Below are positions 23,826 through 30,150 of a stretch of DNA of 30,992 bases, piece by piece; positions within the stretch are counted from its first letter, which is position 1, and each line of letters starts with the position of its first letter. The translations under genes were made by a program, and so were the position numbers. The stretch spans positions 1 to 30,992 of the forward strand of contig CALFLU010000061.1 in assembly GCA_937880125.1 (NCBI GenBank), read 5' to 3'. The notes under the pieces were generated by a model. The model searched no databases. It saw only the letters and a program-made list of their open reading frames with translations, and was not told where the DNA came from. Source of the stretch: an uncultured Eubacteriaceae bacterium. GTDB taxonomy: Bacteria; Bacillota; Clostridia; Eubacteriales; UBA1433.

Positions 23826-25001
23826 TTAATCTTCGAGCCAGTAGCATTCTTGCTCGTCGTCGCCTTTGTTCATTTTTTCAAGCTTTTCAATGACGTTTGT
23901 CATATGTTCCAAAGAGATGTCGGCGCCGCCCAATCCGCCGATAACAGGCAGGGAAGCAATTTTGTAACCCAGTTGATTTAATGCGGCTTGTGTTTCCATG
24001 TATACAGCGCCGGTGTTCCAACCGAATACGACGTTTTTATCAATAACGGCATATGCTTTTTTGTCTGCCAATACTTTTGCCACTTGTTGTTTGGGGAAAG
24101 GTCTCATCATACGGATTTTCAAAAGGCCGACTTTTACGCCTTGTGCGCGTTTTTCGTCTACTGCCGCTTTGGCTGTTCCGCTCATGGCACCCATGGTGAT
24201 GAGAACAATATCCGCATCGTCACATTTGTATTCTTCTACTGTGCCACCGTAGTAGCGACCGAATTGATCGCCGAAGTCTTTGTCTGCTTTATCCAAAACA
24301 GCAAAGGCTCTTTGCATGGCGTCAAGATGGCTTTTTCTGTATTTCATAACCAAGTTGCCCGGTGTCATCGGGTCTACGGCCATGGGTTTTTCGGGGTCAA
24401 GAATCACGTGTTCTTGTTTGTAAGGCGGCAAGTAGGCATCTACTTCACTTTGTTCGGGAATATTAACGCCCTCATAGAGATGCGAAATATAAAATCCGTC
24501 ATAGCAAATGTTGACAGGAATCAATACATCTTTGTCTTCCGCCAGTTTGTATCCTTGGATAATCATATCCAAAGCTTCTTGGTTGTCTTCAACATAAATT
24601 TGAATCCAGCCTGCGTCACGCACGGAAATGGTGTCTTGGTGTCCGCTCCAAATGGTTTCGGGTGCGGTCATTTCTCTGCCTGCAACGGCCATAACCATGG
24701 GCAGACGCAGTGTGGACATACGAAAATATGGTTCATACATCAATGCAAGGCCCTGAGCGGATGTAGCGGTAAAGGTTCTGGCACCTGCCATTGCCGCACC
24801 CTGCACAACGCTCATTGCGGAGTGTTCGGATTCTACTTGTACCATAGAAGATTGCAGCTGACCGTCAGCAATCATGGAAGCGGCATACTCAACAACCGAC
24901 GACTGCGGTGTAATGGGGTATGCTGCAATGACTTTGGGTCTGCTCAGCGCAGCGCCCAATGCAGCTGCGGTGTTTCCTGTAATAGCAATTGTTTTGCCCA
25001 T
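23826..25001 (-). CDS. porA: Pyruvate/2-oxoacid:ferredoxin oxidoreductase, alpha subunit
   Basis: This 391-residue subunit, with the beta subunit, forms the thiamine-dependent active site. Recognisable blocks are the opening TGNTAAALGAALSRPKVIAAYPITPQSSVVEY, VESEHSAMSVVQGAAMAGARTFTATSAQGLALMYEPYF, and in the C-terminal part GLLKIRMMRPFPKQQVAKVLADKKAYAVIDKN. The 'YPITPQS' and 'SEHSA...GA..AGAR..T.TS.QGL' patterns are diagnostic. The length is that of the separate alpha subunit of four-subunit enzymes rather than the single-chain clostridial PFOR. ATG at 25001 follows GAGGGGGAT, two bases after the porD stop, so the genes are translationally linked. Confidence 0.95.
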   Translation of the reverse strand: MGKTIAITGNTAAALGAALSRPKVIAAYPITPQSSVVEYAASMIADGQLQSSMVQVESEHSAMSVVQGAAMAGARTFTATSAQGLALMYEPYFRMSTLRLPMVMAVAGREMTAPETIWSGHQDTISVRDAGWIQIYVEDNQEALDMIIQGYKLAEDKDVLIPVNICYDGFYISHLYEGVNIPEQSEVDAYLPPYKQEHVILDPEKPMAVDPMTPGNLVMKYRKSHLDAMQRAFAVLDKADKDFGDQFGRYYGGTVEEYKCDDADIVLITMGAMSGTAKAAVDEKRAQGVKVGLLKIRMMRPFPKQQVAKVLADKKAYAVIDKNVVFGWNTGAVYMETQAALNQLGYKIASLPVIGGLGGADISLEHMTNVIEKLEKMNKGDDEQECYWLED

Positions 25002-25003
25002 AA

Positions 25004-25264
25004 TTATTTATCCCCCTCTGTTACCATATCAATGGCTTTTTTTGGACATTCGTTTGCACAAATGCCGCAACCTTTGCAGTAAGAAAGGTCAATGATATAT
25101 TTTTCGTTTTCTTTGTGAATGGAATTTACCGGACAATAGGTGAGGCAAATGCCGCATTCAACACAGATATCTTTGTCCATAACCGGCTTATAGGTTCTCC
25201 AGCTCGCCGTATCGATTTGATAAATGCCTTCATCGCCTTTGGGCGTAATAAAATCTCTTGCCAT
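25004..25264 (-). CDS. porD: Pyruvate/2-oxoacid:ferredoxin oxidoreductase, delta subunit (2x[4Fe-4S])
   Basis: This 86-residue ferredoxin-like subunit carries two [4Fe-4S] motifs, CVECGICLTYCP (C34, C37, C40, C44) and CKGCGICANECP (C63, C66, C69, C73). It passes electrons from the ThDP site to external ferredoxin. The N-terminal extension with ASWRTYKPVMDKDIC is typical of PorD/VorD. ATG at 25264 is two bases after the porG stop, with GGAGG inside the end of porG, so the two are coupled. Confidence 0.95.
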   Translation of the reverse strand: MARDFITPKGDEGIYQIDTASWRTYKPVMDKDICVECGICLTYCPVNSIHKENEKYIIDLSYCKGCGICANECPKKAIDMVTEGDK

Positions 25265-25266
25265 AA

Positions 25267-25818
25267 TTACTTACCTCCCTGCAAATCATAGATTTTCACT
25301 TCGTCATAAGCTGTTTGTGTGGCAACGGGGTTTTTGCCGCCGAAGAGCAAGTCGGTGTTTTCCATAACGTGTTCCAGGCTGACCCATCCCGTGGCTTTAA
25401 CAAAAGCGCCGAGCATTGCCGTATTGGGAATGTTGCGGCCGATGGTTTCGATTGCGATTTTGCTGGCATCGACAATCGCCGCTTTTTTCACTGTGTCGGG
25501 CAAGTTCAATTCTTCAAGTGTTTTTGTGGTGTTGATGATAAAGATACTGTCTTCGCGAAGTCCGTCAAACACGGGAATCGCATCTAAAAGCGTGTCGTCC
25601 ATGACGATAACGCAGTGTGGTTTATAAACCTGTGTTTTGAGATCGATTTTTGTATCGGAGATACGCCCGTAACCGAAAACCGGGGAACCTTTTCTTTCCA
25701 CTCCGAAAAAAGGTATAAAATGTGCAAACTTTCCTTCTTGGACGGCAGAATCAACGATCAAATGGGCTGCTTTTACAACGCCTTGTCCGCCTCTGCCATG
25801 AAACCTGATTTCTTTCAT
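25267..25818 (-). CDS. porG: Pyruvate/2-oxoacid:ferredoxin oxidoreductase, gamma subunit
   Basis: This 183-residue subunit is recognised by the N-terminal IRFHGRGGQGVVKAAHLI, the family's 'GRGGQG' motif, followed by FFGVERKGSPVFGYGRIS and PNTAMLGAFVKATGWVSLE. The gamma subunit helps bind CoA and completes the heterotetramer. It is the first gene of the operon. The ribosome binding site AAGGAGG at seven bases is the strongest in the region and fits a highly expressed central-metabolism enzyme. A palindrome and a -10 box lie 30-50 bp upstream, and the IclR-family gene ends 75 bp upstream on the same strand. Confidence 0.95.
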   Translation of the reverse strand: MKEIRFHGRGGQGVVKAAHLIVDSAVQEGKFAHFIPFFGVERKGSPVFGYGRISDTKIDLKTQVYKPHCVIVMDDTLLDAIPVFDGLREDSIFIINTTKTLEELNLPDTVKKAAIVDASKIAIETIGRNIPNTAMLGAFVKATGWVSLEHVMENTDLLFGGKNPVATQTAYDEVKIYDLQGGK

Positions 25819-25847
25819 TATCTATCCTCCTTAAATGTATATATATG

Positions 25848-25868
25848 ATGCTTTAAAAGCATAGTATA
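25848..25868 (-). promoter_or_regulatory. Candidate operator and -10 box upstream of porGDAB
   Basis: ATGCTTT-A-AAAGCAT (25848-25862) is a perfect 15-bp palindrome. Directly upstream on the minus strand is TATACT (25863-25868), a good -10 box, but the -35 region (CAGCGC at 17 bp) is poor, which suggests an activated promoter. The palindrome would overlap the transcription start, a typical repressor position. The binding protein is unknown; the neighbouring IclR regulator is the obvious candidate. Confidence 0.5.
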
Positions 25869-25893
25869 TCGTTGCAGTAAACATTGCGCTGTC

Positions 25894-26673
25894 TTATGCG
25901 GATTTAAAACCCAAAACGCGCGAGATTTCTGCCGCTGTTTGAATGACCCCTGCAATCAGCTCATCCTTGCGCCGCTCCATGCGCGCCGCCGGCCCCGAAA
26001 GACTGATGGCAGCCACCACTTCACCGGTGTAGCGATAAATGGGCGCCGCATAGCATATCAATCCGGTTTCGTACTCTTCATTGTCAATGGCATAGCCTTG
26101 TTTGCGCACAACAAGCAGTTCCTCTTGCAAAGAATCAGCGTTGGTGTGCGTGTTTTTGGTATGCCTTTGAAAGACGATATCTTTTAGGAATGCGGCAACA
26201 GATTCAGCGGATTGATGGCTGAGCAGGACTTTTCCCCCTGCCGAGCAATAGGGCTGCAGGCTGCTGCCCAACGACATATCCATAATGATGGCGTTTTTGC
26301 TGAGCACTTTGTCGACAAAGGTCATTTGTTCGCCGTTGAGTACGGATAAATAGGCTGTTTCATTATATTTTTCCGAAAGTTTTTTGAGATAGGGATGAAT
26401 GATTTGTAAAAGATTTTGTTGTTGCAGAACGGAGCTGCCAATGCCGATCCATTTTAAGCCGAGCATATATTTGCTGTTTTGCGTATCTTGCTTGACATAG
26501 TTGCGATTTTCCAAGGTCGACAAAAGACGATGGACAGTGCTTTTGCCCAAACGCAGATCTTTGCTGAGTTCGGTGATGCCCATGGGGCCGTTTTGCTGCA
26601 GCCTTTCAATGAGGCGCAAGACATTGTCGACCGATTGAAGCACGTTGGTATCGCGGGGTTTTTCGACTTGCAT
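25894..26673 (-). CDS. IclR family transcriptional regulator
   Basis: This 259-residue regulator has an N-terminal winged helix-turn-helix (about 10-75: NVLQSVDNVLRLIERL, then GITELSKDLRLGKSTVHRLLSTLENRNYV) and a C-terminal IclR effector domain. The latter holds NETAYLSVLNGEQMTFVDKV, the PYCSAGGKVLLSH loop and the ending YAAPIYRYTGEVVAAISLSGPAARM. Effectors of this family are usually small carboxylates or aromatic acids. ATG at 26673 is chosen over a start 16 codons upstream because AAAGGAAC precedes it and the longer form would overlap the promoter. The por operon starts 75 bp downstream on the same strand, so it probably controls porGDAB and itself. Confidence 0.93.
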   Translation of the reverse strand: MQVEKPRDTNVLQSVDNVLRLIERLQQNGPMGITELSKDLRLGKSTVHRLLSTLENRNYVKQDTQNSKYMLGLKWIGIGSSVLQQQNLLQIIHPYLKKLSEKYNETAYLSVLNGEQMTFVDKVLSKNAIIMDMSLGSSLQPYCSAGGKVLLSHQSAESVAAFLKDIVFQRHTKNTHTNADSLQEELLVVRKQGYAIDNEEYETGLICYAAPIYRYTGEVVAAISLSGPAARMERRKDELIAGVIQTAAEISRVLGFKSA

Positions 26674-26676
26674 TAA

Positions 26677-26701
26677 GTTCCTTTCTGCGGAACAACATTC
26701 C
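26677..26701. promoter_or_regulatory. Tandem GGAA/TTCC repeats in the iclR leader (candidate autoregulatory operator)
   Basis: GTTCC-N7-GGAAC (26677-26693) overlaps GGAA-N5-TTCC (26689-26701). Two alternating inverted pairs thus lie between the -10 box and the start codon of the IclR gene. IclR proteins often bind such short dyads and repress themselves. No matching repeat is seen before porG. Confidence 0.45.
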
Positions 26702-26720
26702 TGCATGTGGTATATTTTCA

Positions 26721-26749
26721 ATAATACAGCATTGTGTTTTATTTGTCAA
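26721..26749 (-). promoter_or_regulatory. Promoter of the IclR regulator gene
   Basis: On the minus strand TTGACA (26744-26749) and TATTAT (26721-26726) are exactly 17 bp apart. The leader between the -10 box and the start codon is 47 bp and contains the GGAA/TTCC repeats. Confidence 0.75.
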
Positions 26750-26920
26750 TATATTTCTGAAAGTTGTTTTTCCGAAGGAACTTTTTTACAGAGAAAGGAA
26801 AAAAACAATGTGTTATAATAAAATAAAAATAAACTGATGCCTGAGGATATTGCATGGAAATGTGCACGGGTGTTAGCGAAAAAAACCGATAAACAATAGA
26901 TAAAAGAAGGGAATAAAGAG

Positions 26921-27427
26921 ATGATTACACTTTTTAAGCATGAAACACATGATGAATATTTCGATCGACAAAAAGAAAAAATAAGATTGCAGATTCGAAC
27001 GTTGAGCAAAGAAGATTTTGAGCTGGCAGGTATGGCTGCTTTGGCTGATAATTTGGCAGAAAAGTATAGGATAAGAGAATTGGAGGCAGATATTACAGTG
27101 CCTGCGCAAAAAGCAACGAATGGAAAAGAAGAAAAAGAAATATACGCTATACCGGTTAAAGGAAACTTGGAGTTGTTGTTTGTTAAACCTTCTTTTCAAG
27201 AAGAAAAGACTTTTGCGGAACAGCTGGATAAAGAAAACAGTGTGTTAATTATGGCGCTCGACAAGCATTCGGCTTATGATGCTGCCCAACGTCAGGCGCT
27301 GATGGAAAATGTGAAGCAAATCAATCAAGACGTCAATGATTTTAATGCATCGCTTTTCGATTATGTTGAGGAACAGCTCCAAAAACAACTTCTTTTTTTA
27401 AAAGCCCTTGAACGCGGCGGTGTGTAA
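26921..27427 (+). CDS. Hypothetical protein, possibly a shortened member of a longer family
   Basis: This 168-residue soluble, charged protein has no signal peptide or membrane segment. The N-terminal part is helical (IRLQIRTLSKEDFELAGMAALADNLAEKYRIREL). A strand-rich middle holds IYAIPVKGNLELLFVKPS, and the end is a long helix with INQDVNDFNASLFDYVEEQL. The 'iPv.Gn.eLl...PS' followed by 'I..dv..fN..L' pattern resembles the N-terminal half of larger uncharacterised proteins I associate with variable or defence-type loci. Here it stops soon after the helix, so it may be truncated; this resemblance is from memory and uncertain. The ribosome binding site is AAGGGAATAAAGAG. Upstream, TATAAT at about 26815 may be its -10. 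It is alone between iclR (divergent) and the gene-poor stretch. Confidence 0.6.
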   Translation: MITLFKHETHDEYFDRQKEKIRLQIRTLSKEDFELAGMAALADNLAEKYRIRELEADITVPAQKATNGKEEKEIYAIPVKGNLELLFVKPSFQEEKTFAEQLDKENSVLIMALDKHSAYDAAQRQALMENVKQINQDVNDFNASLFDYVEEQLQKQLLFLKALERGGV

Positions 27428-27470
27428 AACTACTACCTGTGAAAAAGAAAGGGCTTCATAAAGGATGTTT

Positions 27471-27512
27471 ACGGCGGCAACGGCATAAATGGACTTGGTT
27501 GCTGCCGTTTTT
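27471..27512 (+). terminator. Probable rho-independent terminator after the hypothetical gene
   Basis: An 11-bp stem (ACGGCGGCAAC with GTTGCTGCCGT, one G-T pair) with a 16-base loop is followed by five T. It starts 43 bp after the stop codon of the hypothetical gene. Confidence 0.6.
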
Positions 27513-27763
27513 AGTTCTCTTGATGGAAACACAAGCATATCGGTGCGATAAAAATGTCTGTCCAAAAACCCTGCTGCCTTCTAAGGTGTTTGCGGCTTGT
27601 GATTGTGTTTAATGGTGCAACTTCGCAAAGCCTGCAATCGGGCGGTGCGCGTTTATGATAGGAGATGTTATTGGTCAGAAAAGTCATGATCTCGGCCGTT
27701 GCGGCAGAGTTGGTTCTGACAAGTGGCTCCTAATCAGGCGAAAATAAAAATCGATAATAGGAA

Positions 27764-27817
27764 TTGATAAAAAATTATCAAAAATGTAATGACATTCTTT
27801 CTATGAATTGGTATAAT
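27764..27817 (+). promoter_or_regulatory. Promoter of the SDR gene with an upstream palindrome
   Basis: ATGACA (27789-27794) and TATAAT (27812-27817) are 17 bp apart, 37 bp before the start codon. TTGATAA-N4-TTATCAA (27764-27781), a perfect inverted repeat, ends seven bases before the -35 box, a position typical of an activator site. Confidence 0.65.
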
Positions 27818-27854
27818 CTCAATATCAACATATAAAAATATTGTGGAGGTATTT

Positions 27855-28613
27855 ATGTTTGATTTAAAAGGAAGAGTAGTAGTAGTATCGGGTGCATCCT
27901 CAGGTTTGGGTGCGCAAATGTCAAGAGGTTTTGCAGGACAAGGCGCTGACGTAGTGATCATGGCAAGACGTGTCGAAAAACTGGAAGCACTTGCCGAAGA
28001 AATTCGCGCAAAAGGCGTAAAATGCATGGTAGTACAGTGCGACGTTACGGTTCCCGCCGTTGTAAACGAAGCAGCAGCCAAAGTGGAAGCTGAATTCGGC
28101 AAAGTAGACGTATTGGTAAACTGTGCAGGATCGGCAAAAAATGCAGGCGTATTGGAAATGACTGACGAAGAATGGGATTTTACCATGAGCGCAGACTTGG
28201 ACAGCGTGTTCTATGTAACAAGAGCATTTGCCAACATCATGAAGAAAAAAGAATACGGACGTATCATTAACATTGCTTCCATGTACGGCATGGTTGGCAA
28301 CACGGCAATTGATACCGTGGCGTATCATGCTTCCAAAGGCGGTGTAGTCAACTTTACACGTGCCGTTGCAGCGGAATTGGCAAAATACAACATCACTTGT
28401 AATGCCATTTGCCCCGGATACTTTGCAACCGAATTGACCGTTGATGTACTCAACACCGACCAATTTACGGCATACATGAAAGCCACTGTTCCTCTGGGAC
28501 GTTATGGCAACGAAGGGGAGCTCAATGCAGGCGCTATTTTCCTGGCAAGCGACGAAGCTTCCTATGTAACCGGCGTAATTTTGCCCATCGATGGCGGATA
28601 TACAGCAGTTTAA
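27855..28613 (+). CDS. Short-chain dehydrogenase/reductase (gluconate 5-dehydrogenase/FabG-like)
   Basis: This 252-residue NAD(P)-dependent oxidoreductase has the nucleotide motif SGASSGLG (12-19), NCAG (89-92), and the catalytic Ser142, Tyr157 and Lys161 (AYHASKGGVVNFTRA). CPGYFATEL and the ending TGVILPIDGGYTAV are those of classical SDRs. The closest branch by eye is sugar-acid dehydrogenases such as gluconate 5-dehydrogenase; the substrate remains a guess. ATG at 27855 follows GGAGG at five bases. The gene uses codons such as GCA, GTA and GGC very regularly, consistent with good expression. It is monocistronic, ending at a strong terminator shared with the convergent reductase gene. Confidence 0.92.
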   Translation: MFDLKGRVVVVSGASSGLGAQMSRGFAGQGADVVIMARRVEKLEALAEEIRAKGVKCMVVQCDVTVPAVVNEAAAKVEAEFGKVDVLVNCAGSAKNAGVLEMTDEEWDFTMSADLDSVFYVTRAFANIMKKKEYGRIINIASMYGMVGNTAIDTVAYHASKGGVVNFTRAVAAELAKYNITCNAICPGYFATELTVDVLNTDQFTAYMKATVPLGRYGNEGELNAGAIFLASDEASYVTGVILPIDGGYTAV

Positions 28614-28626
28614 GACAAAAGCCGAC

Positions 28627-28654
28627 AAAAAAGCAAGCTAAAGCTTGCTTTTTT
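28627..28654. terminator. Bidirectional rho-independent terminator
   Basis: A 12-bp stem (AAAAAAGCAAGC with GCTTGCTTTTTT) and TAAA loop carry T runs on both strands. It serves the SDR gene (plus) and the convergent reductase gene (minus). Confidence 0.93.
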
Positions 28655-28680
28655 ATTGCGATTAAGATTGACTGCATGGG

Positions 28681-29586
28681 TTAGGATTGTTGTTTTACAA
28701 CTACGTCTGCCAGGGATTCAAAATATTGGATGATGCCGCTGTGGTCATCGTCCATGCGACCTGCGGCTTCCAGGGCATCAAAGACAGCCGCCAGCTGCGA
28801 AGTAAAGGGAAGAGGAACATTGAGTTTTGCCGCAGCGCTCATGACATTGCGAATATCCTTTTGGTGAATGGTCATGCGGCCGCCGGGTCGGTAGTCATGC
28901 TGAAGAATGCGGTCAATCTTTTGTTCGAGCACCGCACTGCCCGCAAGGCCGCCCTTGATGGCGTCGTAAACCTTCTTGGGATCAGCGCCCGCTTTTGCCG
29001 CGAGCACAAATCCTTCGGAAATGGCCACGAGATTTAAGCCGACGATGATTTGGTTGACGAGCTTGGTTGCGGAACCCGCGCCGACATCACCCATTAAAAT
29101 GGAAGAGCCGCCGAGAATATCAAAATAAGGCTTGAGGGTATCAAAGATTTCTTCATTGCCCCCCGCCATAATCGACATGGTGCCTTCGATGGCGCCTTTG
29201 TCACCGCCGCTGACAGGGGCGTCCATAAAGGCGACGCCTGATGCAAATAATTTATCTGCGCAAAAAACAGACTCCACCGGGCTGACGGAGCTGAAATCGC
29301 ACACAATGCTGCCCGGGCGCAAATGATTGGCAACGCCCTCTTCAAAGAGCAGTTTTTGCACGGTGGGGCCGTCGTTGAGCATCAAAAAGAGGATGTCACT
29401 TTCGGCACCGATTTGCTCGGCGTTTTTGGGCACGGCACCCAGGGCAAGGAGTTCTTCGGCAAAGGGTGCATCTTTTTTCTGCAGGCGCGCAATGTCATAA
29501 ATCAATGGCGCGATACCTGCTTTGCAAAGGTTTTTGACCATGGCTTTTCCCATGATGCCGAGTCCGACAAAACCGACGGTTTTCAT
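28681..29586 (-). CDS. NAD(P)-dependent oxidoreductase, 3-hydroxyisobutyrate dehydrogenase/tartronate semialdehyde reductase family
   Basis: This 301-residue beta-hydroxyacid dehydrogenase has the Rossmann motif GFVGLGIMGKAM (5-16), the substrate-binding DAPVSGGDKGAIEGTMSIM (122-140), and GSATKLVNQ with the catalytic Lys175 and Asn179. DYRPGGRMTIHQKDI is the C-terminal signature. Members interconvert 3-hydroxyacids and semialdehydes, for example 3-hydroxyisobutyrate or D-glycerate/tartronate semialdehyde; the exact substrate is unknown. The start ATG has AGGAGG nine bases upstream. The promoter (29632-29661) and a divergent dyad lie upstream. With the neighbouring SDR it suggests sugar-acid or hydroxyacid metabolism feeding 2-oxoacid oxidation. 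Confidence 0.92.
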   Translation of the reverse strand: MKTVGFVGLGIMGKAMVKNLCKAGIAPLIYDIARLQKKDAPFAEELLALGAVPKNAEQIGAESDILFLMLNDGPTVQKLLFEEGVANHLRPGSIVCDFSSVSPVESVFCADKLFASGVAFMDAPVSGGDKGAIEGTMSIMAGGNEEIFDTLKPYFDILGGSSILMGDVGAGSATKLVNQIIVGLNLVAISEGFVLAAKAGADPKKVYDAIKGGLAGSAVLEQKIDRILQHDYRPGGRMTIHQKDIRNVMSAAAKLNVPLPFTSQLAAVFDALEAAGRMDDDHSGIIQYFESLADVVVKQQS

Positions 29587-29631
29587 AAAACAATACCTCC
29601 TGCAAGAAAATTACGAATAAAGGATGGGTGT

Positions 29632-29661
29632 ATTATATCATATTCGTTGGGGTGTGTCGAA
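29632..29661 (-). promoter_or_regulatory. Promoter of the hydroxyacid dehydrogenase gene
   Basis: On the minus strand TTCGAC (29656-29661) is 18 bp from TATAAT (29632-29637), which is preceded by TG one base away (extended -10). The dyad at 29663-29684 starts immediately upstream of the -35 box. Confidence 0.6.
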
Positions 29662-29662
29662 A

Positions 29663-29684
29663 CTGACAAGAATAATATTGTCAG
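29663..29684. promoter_or_regulatory. Perfect inverted repeat between divergent genes (candidate operator)
   Basis: CTGACAA-N8-TTGTCAG is a perfect 22-bp dyad with 7-base arms and an AT-rich centre. It lies between the divergent hydroxyacid dehydrogenase and ArsC/Spx-like genes, just upstream of the former's -35. On the plus strand TATAAT at about 29715 could be the -10 of the ArsC-like gene. Confidence 0.55.
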
Positions 29685-29764
29685 CGATATCAAGCAAAAA
29701 AGGCTGTTTTCGGGTATAATGGTAAACAGAAATGCAAAATAATTTGTTTTAGAAAGGAAAGGCA

Positions 29765-30115
29765 ATGAAAGTATATTGTTACAGCCGATGCAGCACATGC
29801 AAAAAGGCCTTAAAGTGGTTGGACGAACATCAAGTGTCCTATGAATTGGTTGACATCAAAGAAAACAATCCCGATCAACAGAAATTAAAAGACTATTATG
29901 CAAAAGGTAAATTGGCGTTGAAAAAGTTTTTTAACACGAGCGGCATGCAATATCGTGCATTGGGTCTTAAAGACAAGTTAAAAGAAATGAGCGAAGAAGA
30001 GCAGTTCGATTTATTGGCAAGCGATGGCATGCTGGTAAAACGCCCCCTCGTTGTGGGTAAAGATTTTGTGTTGTTGGGATTTAACCAAGAAGAATGGGCA
30101 GAAAAATTATTGTAA
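29765..30115 (+). CDS. ArsC/Spx-family thioredoxin-fold protein
   Basis: This 116-residue protein of the arsenate reductase/Spx superfamily has the redox motif YSRCSTCKKALKWL (C9 and C12), KKFFNTSG..YR in the middle and LVKRPLVVG..FVLLGF at the end. The CxxC arrangement and the 'KRP' motif place it with the YusI/MgsR/Spx-like 'arsenate reductase family' proteins rather than with classical ArsC. Such proteins either reduce glutathione-like or protein disulfides or act as RNA-polymerase-binding regulators; sequence alone does not decide. The start ATG follows AGAAAGG. It is monocistronic, with a perfect hairpin after the stop and a dyad in the divergent promoter region. Confidence 0.9.
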   Translation: MKVYCYSRCSTCKKALKWLDEHQVSYELVDIKENNPDQQKLKDYYAKGKLALKKFFNTSGMQYRALGLKDKLKEMSEEEQFDLLASDGMLVKRPLVVGKDFVLLGFNQEEWAEKLL

Positions 30116-30126
30116 GAAGTATCGAT

Positions 30127-30148
30127 AAACCGCTCTATAGAGCGGTTT
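30127..30148. terminator. Symmetrical terminator hairpin between convergent genes
   Basis: AAACCGCTC-TATA-GAGCGGTTT is a perfect palindrome ending two bases before the PAP2-like stop codon. The T tracts are short on both strands (TTTGTTT on the plus), so efficiency may be moderate. Confidence 0.75.
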
Positions 30149-30150
30149 GT

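Larger units (their letters stand above)
27428..27854 (+). other. 427-bp stretch without a confident gene; hairpins and short overlapping reading frames
   Basis: No reading frame here is convincing. What is present: a hairpin followed by TTTTT (27471-27512), probably the terminator of the preceding gene; a plus-strand frame from GTG 27439 to TAA 27612 (57 residues) that continues open to TAA 27747; a competing minus-strand frame of similar size; a second compact hairpin at 27674-27720; and, from 27750, an AT-rich promoter region for the SDR gene. The GC-richer part (27470-27740) differs from the AT-rich flanks and may be the remains of genes or a structured RNA. Confidence 0.5.

Noticed and set aside
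23988..25082. A 364-codon plus-strand open frame opposite porA
   Set aside because: It is antisense to a well-conserved porA, with implausible Phe/Cys/His composition and no motif.
22919..25818. Annotating the oxidoreductase as 2-ketoisovalerate (VOR) or 2-oxoglutarate (KOR) enzyme
   Set aside because: The subunit order and motifs fit the POR/VOR group, but substrate-deciding residues cannot be judged by eye; pyruvate is the commoner assignment, so por names are used with that caveat.
27428..27760. Known riboswitch upstream of the SDR gene
   Set aside because: None of the conserved cores I know (SAM, FMN, TPP, lysine, glycine, cobalamin) is recognisable, and the hairpin lies upstream of the promoter.
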